NCBI GenBank assembly: GCA_046160345.1
Contig: JBJXGO010000189.1
Location: 1 to 64,000, forward strand
Reading direction: 5' to 3'
Origin: M3007 sp046160345
Lineage (GTDB): Bacteria > Bacteroidota > Bacteroidia > Chitinophagales > Saprospiraceae
Length of the DNA stretch: 64,000 nt
The translations under genes and the position numbers were made by a program. This document shows positions 27,348-36,217 of the stretch, piece by piece (within the stretch, counting starts at the first letter, position 1; each line of letters starts with the position of its first letter). The notes below the pieces were generated by a model. The model had not been told where the DNA came from. It was given only the letters and a program-made list of their open reading frames with translations, and did not search any database.

Positions 27348-27355
27348 TACATTTG
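27348..27355 (+). promoter_or_regulatory. Putative promoter (TTG-N21-TACATTTG) for the LolC/E-like gene
   Basis: TACATTTG with a TTG at 27324-27326, 21 bases upstream, fits the Bacteroidota promoter. The ATG at 27432 lies about 76 bases downstream. Confidence 0.5.
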
Positions 27356-27431
27356 CAGGGATCCTATTTTTAAGCCCACCAATTTACCCGCCGAAGCCCC
27401 GACGAAATCGGGTCTGGCATTCACCCATCAC

Positions 27432-28712
27432 ATGAACCTATCTTTTTTCATTGCCCGTCGCATTGCTTTTTCTGGTGGAAAAAGTTTTTCCAGGCTTATA
27501 ATCCGCATTGCAGTAGTGGCGGTAGCCCTAAGCGTGGCGGTAATGATCGCCTCTTCAGCACTTATTTCCGGCTTCAAGAGCGAAATAAGCCGAAAGATCT
27601 TTGAGTTTTGGGGTCATATTCATATTTCAGATACGGCTTATTCGCTTTCTTTCGAGCCACAGCCTATAGATCAAGCCCAGGATTTTTATCCCGCTCTGGA
27701 TACCGTGCGCAGTATTTCCCAATCCGTGCTGGAACAAATGGAATGGGAGGGCAAACCTCCACACGGTGGTATCCGGCACATCCAGGTTTTCGCGCACAAG
27801 CCAGGGATTATCCGCACCAAAACGGCCCTTGAGGGAATATTGCTTAAAGGCATCGGAAAAGATTTTGATTGGAGCAATTTGCAGCCATATTTGCTCGAAG
27901 GTAAGCCCATCACACTTTCTGACACCGCCTATTCACGCGAAATCATCATTAGCCGCCAAACAGCCGACCGGCTTCAGGTTGGTGTGGGCGATAAATTCAT
28001 TGTGCATTTTGTGAAAGAGCGAGACCAGACGAGGCGGATGTTCCAAATTTGCGGGATTTATAAAACGGGACTGGAGGAATATGATCGAAAGTTTGCACTT
28101 TGCGACATACGCCAGGTTCAAAACCTGCTCGGATGGCAAAATAACCAGGTGGCAGGATTTGAAATTTGGCTCGACGATTTGCGCGACCTTGAAATCTACA
28201 ACGACTACATCTACCAGGAGGTCTTGCCTGACAATCTCCTTTCGGTGAGCATTAGAAAAAAATTTCCATCCATTTTTGAATGGTTAGAATTGCAAGACTA
28301 CAATGAAATCGTAATTCTGGTGCTTATGCTTGCAGTTGCCATTATCAACATGATCACAGCATTATTGGTACTGGTGCTTGAACGCAGCACGATGGTCGGA
28401 ATTCTCAAGGCGCTAGGGGCAGAAAATGCGCGCATTCAATCCATTTTTTTGTACCACGCAGCCGTTATCACGTTAAACGGCATGTTTTGGGGAAACCTAA
28501 TCGGCCTGGGTTTTTGTTGGCTGCAAGCCCGCTTCCACTTGATCAAGCTCAACGAAGCGGACTATTATCTGGCTTATGCTCCGGTACGAATTGAATGGCT
28601 CACAGTACTTGGTATAAATCTTGGCACCTTGCTGATTACGTTGCTGTTCCTTGTATTGCCTTCTTTGATGGTATCGGGGATTGCTCCGGTGCGGGCAATA
28701 CGGTTTAAGTAG
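27432..28712 (+). CDS. LolC/LolE-type lipoprotein-releasing ABC permease
   Basis: The start is placed at 27432 (MNLSFFIARRIAFSG). The 426-aa protein has an N-terminal span (about 24-46), a long periplasmic domain (50-290) and three C-terminal spans in an FtsX domain. ERSTMVGILKALGAENARIQ is the family's cytoplasmic coupling loop. The N-terminal ARRI..SRLIIRIAVVAVALSVAVMI pattern is typical of LolC/E. These permeases, with LolD ATPase, extract lipoproteins from the inner membrane. No lolD is adjacent. Confidence 0.87.
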   Translation: MNLSFFIARRIAFSGGKSFSRLIIRIAVVAVALSVAVMIASSALISGFKSEISRKIFEFWGHIHISDTAYSLSFEPQPIDQAQDFYPALDTVRSISQSVLEQMEWEGKPPHGGIRHIQVFAHKPGIIRTKTALEGILLKGIGKDFDWSNLQPYLLEGKPITLSDTAYSREIIISRQTADRLQVGVGDKFIVHFVKERDQTRRMFQICGIYKTGLEEYDRKFALCDIRQVQNLLGWQNNQVAGFEIWLDDLRDLEIYNDYIYQEVLPDNLLSVSIRKKFPSIFEWLELQDYNEIVILVLMLAVAIINMITALLVLVLERSTMVGILKALGAENARIQSIFLYHAAVITLNGMFWGNLIGLGFCWLQARFHLIKLNEADYYLAYAPVRIEWLTVLGINLGTLLITLLFLVLPSLMVSGIAPVRAIRFK

Positions 28713-28713
28713 G

Positions 28714-28729
28714 GCGGACTACAGTCCGC
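28714..28729. repeat. Short palindromic element between convergent genes
   Basis: GCGGACT (28714-28720), AC, AGTCCGC (28723-28729): a perfect 7-bp inverted repeat sitting directly between the permease stop and the M28 peptidase stop. No T-tract. Similar in design to the elements at 5435 and 40789. Confidence 0.65.
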
Positions 28730-29968
28730 TTAAAATGTTACAGGCAGCACCATTTCCTCAGTTCCCCGTTTGATTTTCACAGTGGTCGTATCCCCTTTTT
28801 TAAACATCGAAAGCCCTTTCATATAGTCTTGGATGGACTTCACCGCAATATCTCCAAGGCCTAATATGATATCGCCTTTTAGCATGCCTGCTTTTGAAGC
28901 TGGCTTGCCATCCGTGACCCCATCAACATGTACCCCTTCGCTGTCCCAGGTATAGTCGGGCATGATACCAAGGGTTACTTTGAAACTTACATTGTTGTTT
29001 TCTTTGGATTTTGTCTCCTGGAATTTCAATTTGGGTTGCTTGTCAAGGGTTTGAATGATCTCTGCAATGGTTGATATGATCTGGACTGCTCCAGGAAAAT
29101 TTACTTTTTCTATATCATCTGTAGGTTTATGATAGTCCGAATGTTGGCCCGTGAAAAAGAAAAGCACCGGAATATTTTTCAAATAAAAGGAAGTATGATC
29201 GCTAGGTCCAACCCCGGCACTGTCAAGTTTCATGCCCAGGTCGGATTTCAGGCTTTTTAAGGTCGGCACAAAATCTGGAGCTGTGCCTACGCCACCAACC
29301 ACTACTTTTTTCTCTTTGTTGAGTCGACCGATCATGTCCATATTGATCATGAAACTCACTTTTCCAAGGTCGATGGTTGGGGTTTCCGTATATTTTTTTG
29401 AGCCGTAGAGGCCAAGTTCTTCTCCTGAGAAACAGAGAAAAAGAAAATTGTGCTGCTCTTTTACGTCATTTTTTGCAAGGAACCGGGCAAGTTCGATAAC
29501 ACCTGCGGTGCCGCTTGCATTGTCGTCTGCGCCATTGTGGATTTTCCCCGTTGGGTTGGCATCCAGGGAATTGTGGTCATGTCCGAGGCCCAAATGGTCA
29601 TAGTGAGCTCCAATAACAATGGTATATTCCGCCCCGTTATCAAGGTAAGCAGCTACATTTTGAGCGGACACGGGTTTCGAGTTTGCATCTACACCCCCAT
29701 GTGGGTCGCTGGCTTTTTTAAAAGTGAATTTGTGAAAGTAAGTGCTGTTGTCACCTTTCGGCGCCAGGCCTATATTGCGGAATTGCTTGGCAATGTACTT
29801 GGCGGCTTTAAGCTCTTCTGGTGTTCCCGTGCCGCGTCCTTTTAGTTTGTCAGAAGCAAGATAAGCAACGTGTTTGTAGAGTTTTTTTTCAGAAATCGAG
29901 ATATTCTGGCAAAAAACTGAAACGCAAGAAAACAAGAAAACCGTGATACTTAGGAGGAAACACTTCAT
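28730..29968 (-). CDS. Secreted M28 zinc aminopeptidase-like protein with PDZ domain
   Basis: The start at 29968 gives a signal peptide (MKCFLLSITVFLFSCVSVFCQ); a longer frame to 30001 is not needed. The 412-aa protein carries all M28 metal ligands: H in VIGAHYDHLGLGH, D in NGADDNASG, E-E in SGEELGLYG, D in MINMDMIGR and H in GPSDHTSFY. A PDZ domain fills the last 90 residues (SKAGMLKGDIILGLGD). It is probably a periplasmic or surface peptidase. A TATCTTTG box lies 22 bases before the start. Confidence 0.92.
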   Translation of the reverse strand: MKCFLLSITVFLFSCVSVFCQNISISEKKLYKHVAYLASDKLKGRGTGTPEELKAAKYIAKQFRNIGLAPKGDNSTYFHKFTFKKASDPHGGVDANSKPVSAQNVAAYLDNGAEYTIVIGAHYDHLGLGHDHNSLDANPTGKIHNGADDNASGTAGVIELARFLAKNDVKEQHNFLFLCFSGEELGLYGSKKYTETPTIDLGKVSFMINMDMIGRLNKEKKVVVGGVGTAPDFVPTLKSLKSDLGMKLDSAGVGPSDHTSFYLKNIPVLFFFTGQHSDYHKPTDDIEKVNFPGAVQIISTIAEIIQTLDKQPKLKFQETKSKENNNVSFKVTLGIMPDYTWDSEGVHVDGVTDGKPASKAGMLKGDIILGLGDIAVKSIQDYMKGLSMFKKGDTTTVKIKRGTEEMVLPVTF

Positions 29969-29989
29969 GGATAATGAATTTTTAGCCGA

Positions 29990-29997
29990 CAAAGATA
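29990..29997 (-). promoter_or_regulatory. Putative -7 box (TATCTTTG) for the M28 peptidase
   Basis: Minus-strand TATCTTTG, an exact TAnnTTTG match, ends 21 bases before the chosen ATG at 29968. It supports that start over the longer frame to 30001, which would begin upstream of the box. Confidence 0.55.
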
Positions 29998-30121
29998 ACA
30001 CACCAAATCAGGAACAGACACATTGTTTTTGGGCCCTAATGGAAATTTTTCAACGCATGCACCGCCCATTTTCCAGCCTATCTAAAATATGAAAATTCTT
30101 TATTGAGTTTGAATTTGGTGT

Positions 30122-30129
30122 TATCTTTG
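30122..30129 (+). promoter_or_regulatory. Putative promoter (TTG-N16-TATCTTTG) for the EAD11 cassette
   Basis: TATCTTTG with TTG at 30103-30105. The ATG at 30178 is 48 bases downstream. The box is divergent from the M28 peptidase promoter at 29990. Confidence 0.55.
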
Positions 30130-30177
30130 TACGCATATTATTGAACTGTTTCGTTAAATCAAACTCATTACGCTTTG

Positions 30178-30810
30178 ATGCTCAAGGTTCAACACATTGA
30201 AGATATCATTGCCGAAGGCAATACAGAAGCCGCGCTGGATGCTTTGTTGGAGGCTTTTCGCGATACAGGTCACCGGCAAGAAATCATTTTGTTAAAATCC
30301 CAATTCGCGGAGCTCCAAAGCCATCATAGGGCCGGAATTCTCCAGTATGATGCATTTCATCTTGGCAGAAATAAAATCAACCATGCTTTGTTGGGGTTTA
30401 TTCAAAGTACCCAAAAAGAAGGGCTTGAAAACAAATATCTTCCACAAGAATCCAACCCTTCCCCTGACAATGATCCTTTTTCCTTTCATAAAAAAATGCT
30501 GCCTCTGATTGCTCAAAAACTTCAGAAAGGCCGGTCGTTTTACCAGCAAAGCGGATTTCTGGTCATAGTCTTCGGCATTGGTGTCATTGGACTGGGAATT
30601 TATCTGCAAAACAATCTATTTCACATAGGTGGCGGCACATTGTCGAGTTTTTCCCTGTTTCCTTTCTGGCAAATATCTAAGGTAAACCAGCAATTGGTTT
30701 TTATCGAAGGCTTGTGCCAGGCTATTACCCATGCACCGCCCAAAGGAGAGGAGGCAGAAAAAATGCGCAATACTTTGATGTCCTTAGTACAAAAAAATCT
30801 GAATCTTTGA
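30178..30810 (+). CDS. Membrane protein with N-terminal effector-associated domain 11 (EAD11)-like module
   Basis: The 210-aa protein starts at the ATG at 30178; the TTG just before it is less likely. Residues 5-76 match the pattern of EAD11, a small helical adaptor domain of Bacteroidota conflict systems: IEDIIAEGNTEAALDALLEA, then LLKSQFAELQSHHRAGIL, then HLGRNKINHALLGFI. The pattern is a helical repeat-like hairpin followed by an LxxRxNxL-type helix and an RNKIN-type helix. A linker (77-115) leads to one or two membrane spans (about 122-165). No enzymatic domain. It is joined to the next gene with one base between stop and start. Confidence 0.72.
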   Translation: MLKVQHIEDIIAEGNTEAALDALLEAFRDTGHRQEIILLKSQFAELQSHHRAGILQYDAFHLGRNKINHALLGFIQSTQKEGLENKYLPQESNPSPDNDPFSFHKKMLPLIAQKLQKGRSFYQQSGFLVIVFGIGVIGLGIYLQNNLFHIGGGTLSSFSLFPFWQISKVNQQLVFIEGLCQAITHAPPKGEEAEKMRNTLMSLVQKNLNL

Positions 30811-30811
30811 T

Positions 30812-31393
30812 ATGAAAGAGTCCGAAAATTGGGAGGATTTACTTCAAAAATATGACCAAAAAGACAAAAATTCCAAGCTTTGGCTTATTGCTGCCATAGT
30901 CATACCCTTGGTTTTGATCGGGCTTTTTTTGTATAATAATCATAAAGAAAAAGCAGCGATCAAAGTGCAGGAGGACGTGGTAAGCAATCTACGAGAATCA
31001 CTGATCGACTCGCTTAATTCTCAAGAGGTTTTATCGGATTATTTGGAGCGACGAAGCATCCAATACCTTGATTTTCTAAATAAAAAAGTATTGGACAGTT
31101 TGCAAACCTACTACGCCGATACCTTGGATTGGTATTATGTCAATCTTGAGAATGCTTCAAAATCTCAAATAAGGGAAGCTGAAAGAATTTGGTTCAAGAA
31201 AAAACCGCGTGCATTTGCCAAGTTGGATAGTCTCGAAATAAGCTTTTCAAATGACGAAGCCAATGCCCATCTGGATATCCAGTATTCCTTAGACAGCATA
31301 AATTTCAAACCCATGTTTATGGTGCTGAAATTCAACGAAAAAGGGCAGATAAATTTTGTAAAAAGTTACAACTACACTAGCAAATCACAGTAA
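30812..31393 (+). CDS. Membrane-anchored protein with NTF2-like C-terminal domain, partner of the EAD11 protein
   Basis: The 193-aa protein has a cytoplasmic N-terminus, one membrane span (about 23-41) and an extracytoplasmic helical stretch. Its C-terminal domain (about 90-190) shows a pattern I associate with NTF2-like folds: TYYADTLDWYYVNLENASK, then RIWFKKKPRAFAKLDSL, then alternating strands ending FVKSYNYTS. The domain call is inference from pattern, not from an active-site motif. Its one-base spacing from the EAD11 gene marks a two-gene operon. Confidence 0.7.
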   Translation: MKESENWEDLLQKYDQKDKNSKLWLIAAIVIPLVLIGLFLYNNHKEKAAIKVQEDVVSNLRESLIDSLNSQEVLSDYLERRSIQYLDFLNKKVLDSLQTYYADTLDWYYVNLENASKSQIREAERIWFKKKPRAFAKLDSLEISFSNDEANAHLDIQYSLDSINFKPMFMVLKFNEKGQINFVKSYNYTSKSQ

Positions 31394-31439
31394 TTATCAC
31401 TGATTCAACAGTTGCGCAATAAATCAGGCAAATCTGGTA

Positions 31440-32162
31440 TCAGGGAATTGCTGGTGCAGGTATTTTGTGAGGAACTGACAACTTATCAAATTGGCTGCTC
31501 GTACCATAAAAATAGTCCATACAAACCTCTTTTTCATCTATACCCGAAATACAGGCACAGTCCGTATATTGCCAAAAAGACCAGGCTTTGCCATTTGAAA
31601 GCACGGGCTGTTTATCTGAATACCTTGCGATCCAAACAGGAAACTCATCGAAATGACCCGACAAATAGGTCTCGTAAAAATGCAGGTTGGAATAAATAAT
31701 CGGTCGCACACCCAGTTTTTCCTCCACTATTTCAAGCCAAATATGCGCCTCCTCCACCATTATTTCCGGCGCAATCCCATCTAATCGTTCAAGGTCCAAA
31801 ACTGGGGCAAGGTCGCCCGGAACCATTTCTACCTTACTTAAGAACAAGCTGGCCTGTTCATCACCACATCCATAGGCGCGGAAAAAATGATAGGCTCCGC
31901 GACGGATGCCAAGCCGGTGGAGGGCTTCCCAGTTTTGACAAAAAAGGCTGTCAACAAAATCATGCCCCTCCGTTGCCTTTACAAAAACAAAATCAAGGGT
32001 TTCTGTGCTCGCCAAGCCATCCCAATCAATTTTTTTTTGGTGATGAGATACATCAATTCCACGAAGGATCCGCTCCTGGATTTTCAATTCTGGATGCCCC
32101 GATCGATCACCCAAATTGGGCACAAACACAAAAAAAAGAAGGGTGGATAGGAGACGCAACAT
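31440..32162 (-). CDS. GH25 family lysozyme
   Basis: The start at 32162 (MLRLLSTLLFFVFVPNLG) gives a signal sequence; the frame extends to 32189. The 240-aa protein has the glycoside hydrolase 25 barrel: RGIDVSHHQKKIDW (about 34-47, first catalytic Asp), FVFVKATEG, YHFFRA, and LAPVLDLE with the conserved Asp-x-Glu pair. The C-terminus has WSFWQYTD and ends near a short linker. It cleaves peptidoglycan between MurNAc and GlcNAc. It converges on the EAD11 cassette with a 46-base gap. Confidence 0.9.
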   Translation of the reverse strand: MLRLLSTLLFFVFVPNLGDRSGHPELKIQERILRGIDVSHHQKKIDWDGLASTETLDFVFVKATEGHDFVDSLFCQNWEALHRLGIRRGAYHFFRAYGCGDEQASLFLSKVEMVPGDLAPVLDLERLDGIAPEIMVEEAHIWLEIVEEKLGVRPIIYSNLHFYETYLSGHFDEFPVWIARYSDKQPVLSNGKAWSFWQYTDCACISGIDEKEVCMDYFYGTSSQFDKLSVPHKIPAPAIP

Positions 32163-32316
32163 ATATTTTTTGCTGGAACCAGGGAACAAGCTTGAAACGG
32201 ATTCAAGCTCAGGGAATTGTGTAATGAGCTACTGTCTGATATTTTTCTGCAACCATAATCCGTGCCACAAATTGAGAATTCGGCTGATTCTAAAAATGTG
32301 CGGTAGGTTTTTCGAT

Positions 32317-32354
32317 AAAAAAAGCCCGCCCTACCGCAAAGGTGTAAGGTGGGC
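32317..32354 (-). terminator. Rho-independent terminator for rho
   Basis: On the minus strand an 11-bp imperfect stem (32344-32354 with 32324-32334) is followed by seven Ts (32317-32323). It lies about 80 bases past the rho stop codon. Confidence 0.75.
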
Positions 32355-32436
32355 CTTTATTTATGAAAACACTGATTGGGTACTGCGCAAAGGTTTACGC
32401 CTGGCTCCCACAATTGATTCTGAGCGTAACCGCCTA

Positions 32437-34422
32437 CTATCGGTTCATCGAAGCCAAAAACTCGTCATTGCTGCTGCTGTGCATCATTTGCTTTTTAACA
32501 AATTCCATGGCTTCTTCTGGCTTCATATCCGCGAGGTGGTTGCGCAGGATGAACATCCGTTGAAGGGTATCTTTGTCCAAAAGCAAATCTTCCCGGCGGG
32601 TGCTTGACTTGGTGAGGTCAACGCTTGGATATAAACGGCGGTTAGCGAGGTTGCGATCCAGTTGCAACTCCATATTGCCAGTGCCCTTGAATTCCTCAAA
32701 TATTACCTGGTCCATTTTTGAGCCTGTATCAATGAGCGCTGTGGCCAATATGGTAAGCGAACCACCGTCTTCAATGGCGCGCGCTGCACCGAAGAATTTT
32801 TTGGGCCGCTGCAGGGCAGTCGCTTCCACACCACCCGAAAGTACCTTGCCACTGGCAGGAGCAACTGTGTTGTAGGCGCGTGCCATACGAGTGATGGAAT
32901 CAAGCAGAATTACCACATGGTGTCCGCATTCAACCATTCGTTTGGATTTTTCCAAAACAATGTTTGCAAGGCGCACATGGTTTTCGGCCAATTCGTCAAA
33001 AGTTGAAGCCACCACCTCAGCCTTAACATTGCGCCGCATATCCGTCACTTCCTCCGGGCGCTCGTCAATAAGCAGGACAATCACATAACACTCCGGGTGG
33101 TTTTTTGTGATGGCATTGGCTATGTCCTTGAGCAAGAACGTTTTACCAGTTTTTGGTTGTGCGACAATTAATCCACGCTGCCCCTTTCCTATCGGTGTAA
33201 ATAGGTCAATGATCCGGTTGCCAAAATCCCGTCCGGTAGGACTGGTTAAAAGCGTAAACTTGGAGGTTGGGAACAGGGGTGTGAGATAATCAAAAGGAAC
33301 ACGGTCACGAACGTCTTTAGGATCAAGGCCATTTATTTTTGCCACTTTCAGAAGTGCAAAATATTTCTCGCCTTCTTTAGGTGGGCGGATGGCGCCGCGC
33401 ACAGTATCGCCTGTTTTCAGTCCAAAAAGCTTGATTTGAGAAGGCGAAACGTAAATATCGTCAGGGCTGGTTTGGTAATTGTAGTCCGGAGAGCGAAGGA
33501 ATCCATAACCATCAGGCATCATTTCTAAGGTGCCCAAACCTTCTACTATACCATCGAGCTCAACATCAAACCGTTCCCGATGAACGGTTGGCGGCATAAC
33601 TTCCACGGGCTCTGAAGGGGCGATTTGCGCCTGTTGCTCCTGCCCTGGTTCGGGTTGGCCTACAAGCGGTGCAAATGGACGATGCATAGGCACAACGTCT
33701 TCTTCATCATCACTGCCGTTTACAGGAACCACAAATTCTTCTTCAAGGTTTTGAAGTTTGGCAGCTTCGGGATCAAATAGGCCTGGCTGGCCAGGTGGGC
33801 GTTGGTGTTGAGGACGGTCACGGCGGCGATCCTCCCATTCACGTTGACGCCGGTCACGACGGTCCTCCCATCGGTCACGACTACGTCCTTGACCTTCTAC
33901 CCGTTGTTGTGGTTGATCACGGCGGTTTTGTGAAGCATCTTTGTTTGGGACCGGACGGTTTTGATCTCGATGGGCTGATCTTTCGTTTTGGTCACCCCGA
34001 CGAGGTGCCTGGAACTGCTCTGGCTTGTTTTCAGGGTTGGCAGGACTTCCTGCCTCCTTTTTGATTTGAGGAACTGAAGTTTTGTCGCGGCTGCCGTCTG
34101 GATCTGTTGCCCGACTGGCTGGGGCTGACTTGGGGGCAGCAGTAGGTTTTGATGCAGGTGGCTCGGCTGGTGCTTTCTTTTCCTTCAAGGCAGGCTCGGA
34201 ATCTTTCACTTTTCGGGCACGGCGGCCGGTTTGAGGGTTTGGTTCTTCAACAATTGGAACTACCCGGTTTGTCGCAGTTTTTTCTGCAAGCGCTTGTTCG
34301 TCCAGGATTTTATAAATCAAATCCTGTTTGGAAAATTTGGCGATGCCCTTTACGCCAAGTTTTTGGGCGATTTCTTTGAGCTCGGTAACCAGCTTGTCGT
34401 TAAGCTGCAAAATGTCGTACAT
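32437..34422 (-). CDS. rho: Transcription termination factor Rho
   Basis: The start at 34422 (MYDILQLNDKLVTELKEIAQ) matches the Rho N-terminal helical domain; the frame is open to 34545. The 661-aa protein has Rho_N (1-45), a long disordered Arg/Asp/Gln-rich insertion (about 50-240), as in other Bacteroidota, then a cold-shock RNA-binding domain (about 265-340). The RecA-type ATPase follows, with Walker A VAQPKTGKT and the EVTDMRR and RLYPSVDL segments. It is a hexameric RNA helicase that ends transcription. It is divergent from serS. Confidence 0.95.
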   Translation of the reverse strand: MYDILQLNDKLVTELKEIAQKLGVKGIAKFSKQDLIYKILDEQALAEKTATNRVVPIVEEPNPQTGRRARKVKDSEPALKEKKAPAEPPASKPTAAPKSAPASRATDPDGSRDKTSVPQIKKEAGSPANPENKPEQFQAPRRGDQNERSAHRDQNRPVPNKDASQNRRDQPQQRVEGQGRSRDRWEDRRDRRQREWEDRRRDRPQHQRPPGQPGLFDPEAAKLQNLEEEFVVPVNGSDDEEDVVPMHRPFAPLVGQPEPGQEQQAQIAPSEPVEVMPPTVHRERFDVELDGIVEGLGTLEMMPDGYGFLRSPDYNYQTSPDDIYVSPSQIKLFGLKTGDTVRGAIRPPKEGEKYFALLKVAKINGLDPKDVRDRVPFDYLTPLFPTSKFTLLTSPTGRDFGNRIIDLFTPIGKGQRGLIVAQPKTGKTFLLKDIANAITKNHPECYVIVLLIDERPEEVTDMRRNVKAEVVASTFDELAENHVRLANIVLEKSKRMVECGHHVVILLDSITRMARAYNTVAPASGKVLSGGVEATALQRPKKFFGAARAIEDGGSLTILATALIDTGSKMDQVIFEEFKGTGNMELQLDRNLANRRLYPSVDLTKSSTRREDLLLDKDTLQRMFILRNHLADMKPEEAMEFVKKQMMHSSSNDEFLASMNR

Positions 34423-34880
34423 GAGTGGGGATGAAAATAAGTTAAAATTGTGTGTTGGCGCGGTTCGATACCGGAGCGGTGGGTTCGAAGGATACGCGCA
34501 CAGCGGTGGGAATGTGATTGAATAGTCAAGGTGCAAGTACATCATCCGAAAAGGTCGGACACATCAAGACACCATATTTGAAAAGAAAATGATGAAAAAC
34601 TATTTGCAAAAACGCCTGCCAAGAACGGCAAGTGATCGGTTGCTCGGGAACAGTGCGTAGATGAAAAACAGACTGGTGGATGTTAAAAAAGCCTCCAAGA
34701 CTTAAGAAAACAGGCAATGTAAATACCTAATACAGCAAGGAAATGAGAAGGTTATACAGGCCTACAATACAATACAAAGGCCTCGATTCTAGAATCGAAC
34801 GCTGCAAAGATAAGCCTGTTTTTAAATTCGCTCTATCTTGTGGCGTTTTTTTTAAGCAAACAATAGAAATTCTGAAATAT
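34423..34880. other. rho-serS divergent intergenic region
   Basis: 458 bases without a convincing gene. It includes the long 5' region of rho and, near serS, a perfect 16-bp palindrome (34783-34798). No exact TAnnTTTG box was found close to either start, so both mRNAs may have long leaders. Rho mRNA leaders are often autoregulated; that is only inference here. Confidence 0.5.
34783..34798. promoter_or_regulatory. Perfect 16-bp palindrome upstream of serS
   Basis: TCGATTCTAGAATCGA, centred at 34790.5, is 82 bases before the serS ATG. The dyad is typical of a dimeric repressor operator, and it is in a position where a promoter is expected. No regulator can be named. Confidence 0.45.
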
Positions 34881-36161
34881 ATGCTCCAACTTAAAGTAAT
34901 CCGAGAGGAGAAAAAACGAATTGTGGCAGGCCTCCGCAAACGAAACTGGACGGCTGCACAAATCAAGGTGATTGATCAAATTATCAAAACCGATGATGCC
35001 AGACGTACTACACAAAAAGAACTTGACGACTCCCTTGGCGAAGGGAACCGCCTGGCCAAACAAATCGGTGCGCTCATGGGTCAAGGTAAAAAAGAGGAGG
35101 CCGAGGTGCTAAAAACGCAGGTAACTTCGCTTAAAATAAAAAGCAAAGACCTCGAAGAACGCATGGATCTCCTTAAAAGTCAACTGGATGAGATGCTATA
35201 CTCGGTGCCAAACTCCCCGCACAAAAGCGTACCGAAAGGCAAAACACCCGAGGACAATAAGGTTGCAAAAGACTGGACTAAAGCCTTTCCAGCACTTCCG
35301 GAAAACGCACTCCCCCACTGGGAACTTGCTAAAAAATACAATCTTTTCGATCTTGAATTGGGCGTAAAACTTACAGGCGCCGGATTTCCGGTTTATCGAG
35401 GCAAAGGGGCTCGCTTACAACGCGCCCTCATTCAATTTTTTCTGGACGAAGCCGTCAAGGCAGGTTACGAAGAGATAGCCCCGCCTCACCTGGTAAATGA
35501 AGATTCTGCACGTGGCACCGGCCAATTACCCGATAAAGAAGGACAGATGTACCACTGCGCTGTGGACAATTTATACCTGATTCCTACCGCAGAAGTGCCT
35601 GTAACCAATATCATGCGCGATGAAATTCTTTCCCTCAAAGATTTTCCTGTCAGAATGACTGCCTATACGCCTTGTTTTCGCCGTGAAGCGGGCTCTTATG
35701 GTGCTCATGTGCGTGGACTGAACCGCGTCCACCAGTTTGACAAGGTAGAAATAGTGCGGGTCGAGCATCCCGATCAATCCTACAAAGCCCTTCAAAACAT
35801 GGTACTGCATGTGGAAAGAATCATGCGCAAGCTTGAACTGCCCTACAGAATCCTGCTCCTTTGCGGAGGCGATATGGGTTTTGCTTCGGCAAAAACCTAC
35901 GATTTTGAAGTGTGGTCGGCCGCTCAAAAACGCTGGCTGGAGGTGAGTTCAGTTTCCTGTTTTGAAACCTTTCAAAGCAACCGCCTCAAACTCCGTTTCA
36001 GGGACGAAAACGGCAAAACTGAATTGGCCCACACACTAAATGGATCAGCCATGGCACTGGCCAGAATTGTGGCGGCATTGTTAGAAAACAATCAAATGAC
36101 TGAGGGTATTCGGTTGCCGAAGGCTTTGTGGAAGTATGCGGGGTTCAAGGTGATTGATTGA
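34881..36161 (+). CDS. serS: Seryl-tRNA synthetase
   Basis: The start at 34881 (MLQLKVIREEKKRIVAGL) fits the family N-terminus. The 426-aa enzyme has the long antiparallel coiled-coil arm (about 30-105) that grips the tRNA variable arm, then the class II catalytic core. Core segments are GTGQLPDKE, YLIPTAEVPVTN, FRREAGSYG (motif 2, with the ATP-contacting Arg) and the C-terminal LNGSAMALARIVAALLENNQ (motif 3). It charges tRNA-Ser. A terminator follows directly. Confidence 0.96.
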   Translation: MLQLKVIREEKKRIVAGLRKRNWTAAQIKVIDQIIKTDDARRTTQKELDDSLGEGNRLAKQIGALMGQGKKEEAEVLKTQVTSLKIKSKDLEERMDLLKSQLDEMLYSVPNSPHKSVPKGKTPEDNKVAKDWTKAFPALPENALPHWELAKKYNLFDLELGVKLTGAGFPVYRGKGARLQRALIQFFLDEAVKAGYEEIAPPHLVNEDSARGTGQLPDKEGQMYHCAVDNLYLIPTAEVPVTNIMRDEILSLKDFPVRMTAYTPCFRREAGSYGAHVRGLNRVHQFDKVEIVRVEHPDQSYKALQNMVLHVERIMRKLELPYRILLLCGGDMGFASAKTYDFEVWSAAQKRWLEVSSVSCFETFQSNRLKLRFRDENGKTELAHTLNGSAMALARIVAALLENNQMTEGIRLPKALWKYAGFKVID

Positions 36162-36181
36162 GGATTTTCAAACGGGAAAAA

Positions 36182-36217
36182 AGAGGGCTGACACAACGAT
36201 GTGACAGCCCTCTTTTA
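36182..36217. terminator. Bidirectional terminator between serS and the 36218 gene
   Basis: AGAGGGCTG (36182-36190) pairs with CAGCCCTCT (36205-36213), with a further CAC/GTG in the loop. TTTTATT follows on the plus strand, and an A-run precedes it that gives a T-tract on the minus strand. It serves both convergent genes. Confidence 0.85.

Noticed and set aside
34441..34520. A tRNA-like segment containing GGTTCGATACC and GGGTTCGAAG
   Set aside because: No acceptor stem or anticodon arm could be drawn around these T-loop-like words.
34743..34880. An N-terminal extension of SerS
   Set aside because: It covers the palindrome and has a composition unlike the family; the start at 34881 matches known SerS N-termini.
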